64,000 nt of DNA, taken from contig CAYQVH010000002.1 in the NCBI GenBank assembly GCA_964420975.1, positions 1-64,000 of the forward strand, given 5' to 3'. A model generated the notes under the pieces. It made no database searches. It was not told where the DNA came from and saw only the letters and a program-made list of their open reading frames with translations. How positions within the stretch are numbered: position 1 is the stretch's first letter; the number at the start of each line of letters is the position of its first letter. Made by a program: the position numbers and the translations under genes. This document shows positions 61,454 to 64,000 of the stretch, one piece after another. The DNA is from Accumulibacter sp964420975. Its GTDB lineage: Bacteria; Pseudomonadota; Gammaproteobacteria; Burkholderiales; Rhodocyclaceae.

Positions 61454-61793
61454 TGGGGTCTCCTGGAAGCAAGATCGCGAACGAAACTTACGAGTATATC
61501 AGGTAAGCCGCTTCCTGGCGGTGACCGACAGGCGGGACAATCGCATGAATCTTATACAAGACCCAGGAGTTCGGCGTGGTCGGAGCCTGAAGTTGCGGCG
61601 ATGAGTCGCTTAACCTTGAGGCCGCCGTTGCGTTTCACCGGCGCAAGGTGAGGACGGCGGGAAGTGAATCACCGGCAGGGTCTCTCTCAACAGGCAGGCC
61701 TGACCTCAACTTATCGAGGGCATCGCCTCGAAAATTATCGGGAAAAACGTTCCACTGCCCGTATCAACGTCCGGGGGAGTCTGACCACGAGAA
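61454..61793. other. 340-bp stretch with no recognisable gene
   Basis: This gap lies upstream of yajC and beyond the end of the GFA gene. I see no gene: the open frames are short with arginine-rich, non-conserved products. In relatives tgt and queA often occupy this position; no trace of them is visible here. Only the possible yajC -10 box stands out. Confidence 0.6.
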
Positions 61794-62192
61794 CTACGAG
61801 GGATACCTTTCGAACTCGGGAAGCTCGTGCAGACGCTTCATCCAGGCAAGCCGCTCCGCGGTTTGAATCTGCACCATCGGAGGGAGTTCGTCGGGATGGT
61901 CGAGTGTCGCGGACTGGACGTCTACCTTCCCCGGAAGAACGGTGGCGTTCCGGTAAAACAGTCCCGTACCGCAGTCCGCACAAAAGCTGCGCAGAGCGGA
62001 TCGAGAAGAGTTGATCGTTTTCGGAGTTCCTTTGGTCAGCGTCAACGAAGCTTCCTCAAACATCGCCCACGCCACCAGCGGTGCGCCCGCACTTCGCCGG
62101 CAGTCACTGCAATGGCAAACCGAAACCGCCGTCGGTTCACCCGTGAGTTGATACTGAATTGCGCCGCAATAGCATCGTCCGTGGCGAGTCAT
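61794..62192 (-). CDS. GFA (glutathione-dependent formaldehyde-activating enzyme-like) family protein
   Basis: The 132-residue protein has the zinc-binding Cys pattern of the family: GRCYCGAIQYQ (Cys7, Cys9), CHCSDCRRSAG and FCADCGTGLFY. Despite the family name most members have no proven enzyme activity. It is an isolated gene. Confidence 0.9.
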   Translation of the reverse strand: MTRHGRCYCGAIQYQLTGEPTAVSVCHCSDCRRSAGAPLVAWAMFEEASLTLTKGTPKTINSSRSALRSFCADCGTGLFYRNATVLPGKVDVQSATLDHPDELPPMVQIQTAERLAWMKRLHELPEFERYPS

Positions 62193-62230
62193 CCCGGGAA
62201 GGTCTCCAGTATTCAGTCCGAGGGGGGCGC

Positions 62231-62593
62231 TTACTGCGCGACGAGCGCCGAGAGCTCGCGTTGCAGGAGATCATCGTCAGCCAGATTCAGTTCGATCAGT
62301 CGGCGCAGGTGGGTGATGCTATCGACGTCGATCGCGACGACGCCGAGGCCCAGGCGATCGCCTTCCGAATGGGCGATCGTGCACTGCATGCAAATCTGAT
62401 CGCCACTGTCGTCGAGCAGTAGCTGCAGAAGGCAATCGCCGCCGACTACTATCGGCGTCGGCGCAGCCGCACGAATCAGCGCCCCTTTGAGCGAAAGGTC
62501 GAGGACGCCGACAGTCGACTCGCGATCTCCCATTACAAGTTTCGCGTCGCCGGCGAAGGCAAGGCGTTGATGACGCCGTTTCTCACCTTCCAT
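62231..62593 (-). CDS. PilZ-domain protein
   Basis: The 120-residue protein is essentially one PilZ domain with the c-di-GMP-binding RxxxR (EKRRHQRLAF, near residue 6) and D-x-S-x-x-G (LDLSLKGALI). A c-di-GMP receptor role is likely; the partner is unknown. It lies 18 bp downstream of queE. Confidence 0.88.
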   Translation of the reverse strand: MEGEKRRHQRLAFAGDAKLVMGDRESTVGVLDLSLKGALIRAAAPTPIVVGGDCLLQLLLDDSGDQICMQCTIAHSEGDRLGLGVVAIDVDSITHLRRLIELNLADDDLLQRELSALVAQ

Positions 62594-62611
62594 AATCGCT
62601 TCTCCCGCAAT

Positions 62612-63271
62612 TCACCTGCCTGGAATGTTACCCCAAAGCACCTTGTGCAACTGCAACTGGAAGCGAACGGGCAGCCGATCGGCAAGAATCCACTCGGCAA
62701 GCGTTCGGTCATCGAGCACGCCGTGAACCGGAGAAAAGAGCAGTGAACACACGCTGGCCAGTTGGTGAGCAGTGATCATCTGGCGGCTCCATTCGTAGTC
62801 TGCGCGGCTTCCGAGGACGAACTTGACTTCATCCAGACGGGTCAGGTAGGAAAGGTTCTGCCAATGGTTTCTGTGCGTTTCCCCGGAACCCGGCGGCTTA
62901 AGGTCGACGACACGGGCGACGCGCGGATCGACGGCGCCGATATCGAGTGCGCCCGAGGTCTCAAGCGCTACCGAATGACCGGCGTCGCAGAGCCCACTCA
63001 GCAAGGCCAGGCAGGCGGCTTGCGCCAGCGGCTCGCCACCAGTCACGCAGACGTTCGTTACGCCGTGAGCCGACACCTGCGACACGACCTGCGCTACAGT
63101 CATGGACTGCCCGCCAGTAAAGGCGTAGGGGGTATCGCACCAGACACAGCGCAAGGGGCAACCGGTCAGGCGTACAAAGACTGTTGGCAAGCCGACACGT
63201 GACGACTCGCCTTGCAGGGACAAAAAGATCTCGCTGACCTTGAGCGCCGGCGTGTTATCGAGAACCTGCAC
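62612..63271 (-). CDS. queE: 7-carboxy-7-deazaguanine synthase QueE
   Basis: QueE is a radical-SAM enzyme that makes the 7-deazaguanine core of queuosine. The 219-residue protein has the cluster motif Cys38-x3-Cys42-x2-Cys45 (TGCPLRCVWCDTPY), substrate-binding EIFLSLQGESS, and VCVTGGEPLAQ. It starts 4 bp after cpoB, a common betaproteobacterial neighbourhood. Confidence 0.94.
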   Translation of the reverse strand: MQVLDNTPALKVSEIFLSLQGESSRVGLPTVFVRLTGCPLRCVWCDTPYAFTGGQSMTVAQVVSQVSAHGVTNVCVTGGEPLAQAACLALLSGLCDAGHSVALETSGALDIGAVDPRVARVVDLKPPGSGETHRNHWQNLSYLTRLDEVKFVLGSRADYEWSRQMITAHQLASVCSLLFSPVHGVLDDRTLAEWILADRLPVRFQLQLHKVLWGNIPGR

Positions 63272-63275
63272 GCGC

Positions 63276-64000
63276 CTACTTCTTGAGTCGCTGTCTGGCC
63301 GTGCTCGCCGCCGTGCTATCGGGATACTTGCTGATCAAGGCTTCTTGAGTGCTCTTCGCACCCTTGGCGTCGCCAAGTTCCAGTTGGCAGGTCGAAATGT
63401 TAAGCAAGGCCTCGGGTGCCTTGGGGCTCGCGGGCCAGCGGCCGACGACCACGCGTTGCGCCTCAATTGCCCGTCGGCAGTCCCGTTGCGCGTAGTAGGC
63501 GTTGCCGAGCCAGTAGTAGGCGCTCGGCGCCAGCGCGCTGTCGGTATGCGCCTTGGTAAAGGCATCAAAGGCTGCAGCCGCTTCCTTGATCTTGTTGGCG
63601 CGGAACAGGTTGAGTGCCGCTTCGTACTCGCGTGTTTCGGCGGCGGGATCACTGGCGGACTTTCGGGTCGGTTCTCCGGAGACGGCCTTCGGGTCATCCG
63701 GCGGGCGGGCCTCCTGAGCGACAACAACGGGAGTCTCAATCTTGCGCAGGCGGCCGTCGAGGTCCACGTAGAAGTCCTGTTGTCGTTTCCGGCTCGACTC
63801 CAGCTCGTAGTTCAAGGTCTCGACTTGTCCACGCAGGCGAGCGTTTTCCTCGCGCAAGACCTGAATCTGATTCGCCAGCTCGATCTGGCCGCGCGACAAG
63901 GTGTCTAGCCGCTCGTTGGTCTTGATCGCCAGATCCTTGGTCTGGCGACGGGCCTCCTCGTCGTCAAAAAGGCCCGCGCACGCTGCCGGCGCGATCAAGG
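63276..64000 (-). CDS. cpoB: Cell division coordinator CpoB (YbgF), 5' end beyond the window
   Basis: At least 240 residues are present: the end of a signal peptide (IAPAACAGLFDDEEARRQ), a coiled coil (about 25-80, NERLDTLSRGQIELANQIQVLREENARL), a spacer and TPR repeats (YEAALNLFRANKIKEAAAAFDAF; PSAYYWLGNAYYAQRDCRRAIEAQ). CpoB is periplasmic, links peptidoglycan synthesis with the Tol-Pal system, and normally follows pal. The true start is probably to the right of the window. Confidence 0.9.
   Translation of the reverse strand, partial: LIAPAACAGLFDDEEARRQTKDLAIKTNERLDTLSRGQIELANQIQVLREENARLRGQVETLNYELESSRKRQQDFYVDLDGRLRKIETPVVVAQEARPPDDPKAVSGEPTRKSASDPAAETREYEAALNLFRANKIKEAAAAFDAFTKAHTDSALAPSAYYWLGNAYYAQRDCRRAIEAQRVVVGRWPASPKAPEALLNISTCQLELGDAKGAKSTQEALISKYPDSTAASTARQRLKK

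Overview
The window looks like chromosomal DNA of a high-GC betaproteobacterium, most likely of the Rhodocyclales type (Azonexus/Dechloromonas/Accumulibacter-like). This rests on gene content: recCBD, a ccoNOQP-ccoG-ccoH respiratory cluster with ccoI/ccoS, a fimT-pilV-pilW-pilX-pilY1 minor-pilin operon, ispH-fkpB-lspA-ileS-ribF, secF-secD-yajC, queE-cpoB and a PEP-CTERM protein. The genus is inference.

Positions 1 to about 10,850 are accessory DNA and read as part of a chromosomal integron cassette array; its integrase would lie left of the window. Cassette boundaries are supported because the inverse core (R', RYYYAAC) near the right end of a cassette is the exact reverse complement of the core (R'', GTTRRRY) at its left end: GTTGGGC/GCCCAAC for a NYN-domain cassette, GTTATGC/GCATAAC for an EcoRV-like restriction-modification cassette, GTTAGAC/GTCTAAC for a BrnT-BrnA toxin-antitoxin cassette, and GTTGGAC/GTCCAAC for a cassette filled by an IS91-type element. 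Three group II introns lie in this array, all in the + orientation and all inside the core site at the same point (GT^TRRRY). Two are full length (1,839 nt), identical as read, and bracket the R-M cassette. The third is a 263-nt ORF-less relative. Further right the array decays: an integrase with two in-frame stops, a cassette ORF with a stop, split attC-like arms and a broken HNH-like gene, ending beside recD.

From 10,882 on the DNA is ordinary core genome. It holds recC-recB-recD (minus strand), a secreted CHRD/PEP-CTERM protein, a secreted histidine phosphatase, an iron alcohol dehydrogenase with an ABM-domain partner, a large Pat-type protein acetyltransferase, tRNA-Arg(CCU), the ABC-F protein Uup, the type IV pilus minor-pilin operon with a very large PilY1, a TonB-like protein, and the minus-strand operon ribF-ileS-lspA-fkpB-ispH.

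The region 43.3-52.6 kb is a complete cbb3 oxidase module: copper ATPase CcoI, CcoS, CcoNOQP, CcoG, CcoH, a DUF3149 small membrane protein and a TonB protein. Three FNR-type sites stand 31-32 bp (centre to centre) from -10 boxes. The first of these appears to drive a roughly 95-nt transcript ending at a strong terminator, a candidate oxygen-regulated small RNA just upstream of the ccoN promoter. The last 11 kb carry a Nudix hydrolase, motAB, a GST, purB, two small conserved genes, secF-secD-yajC, a GFA-type protein, a PilZ protein, queE and the truncated start of cpoB.
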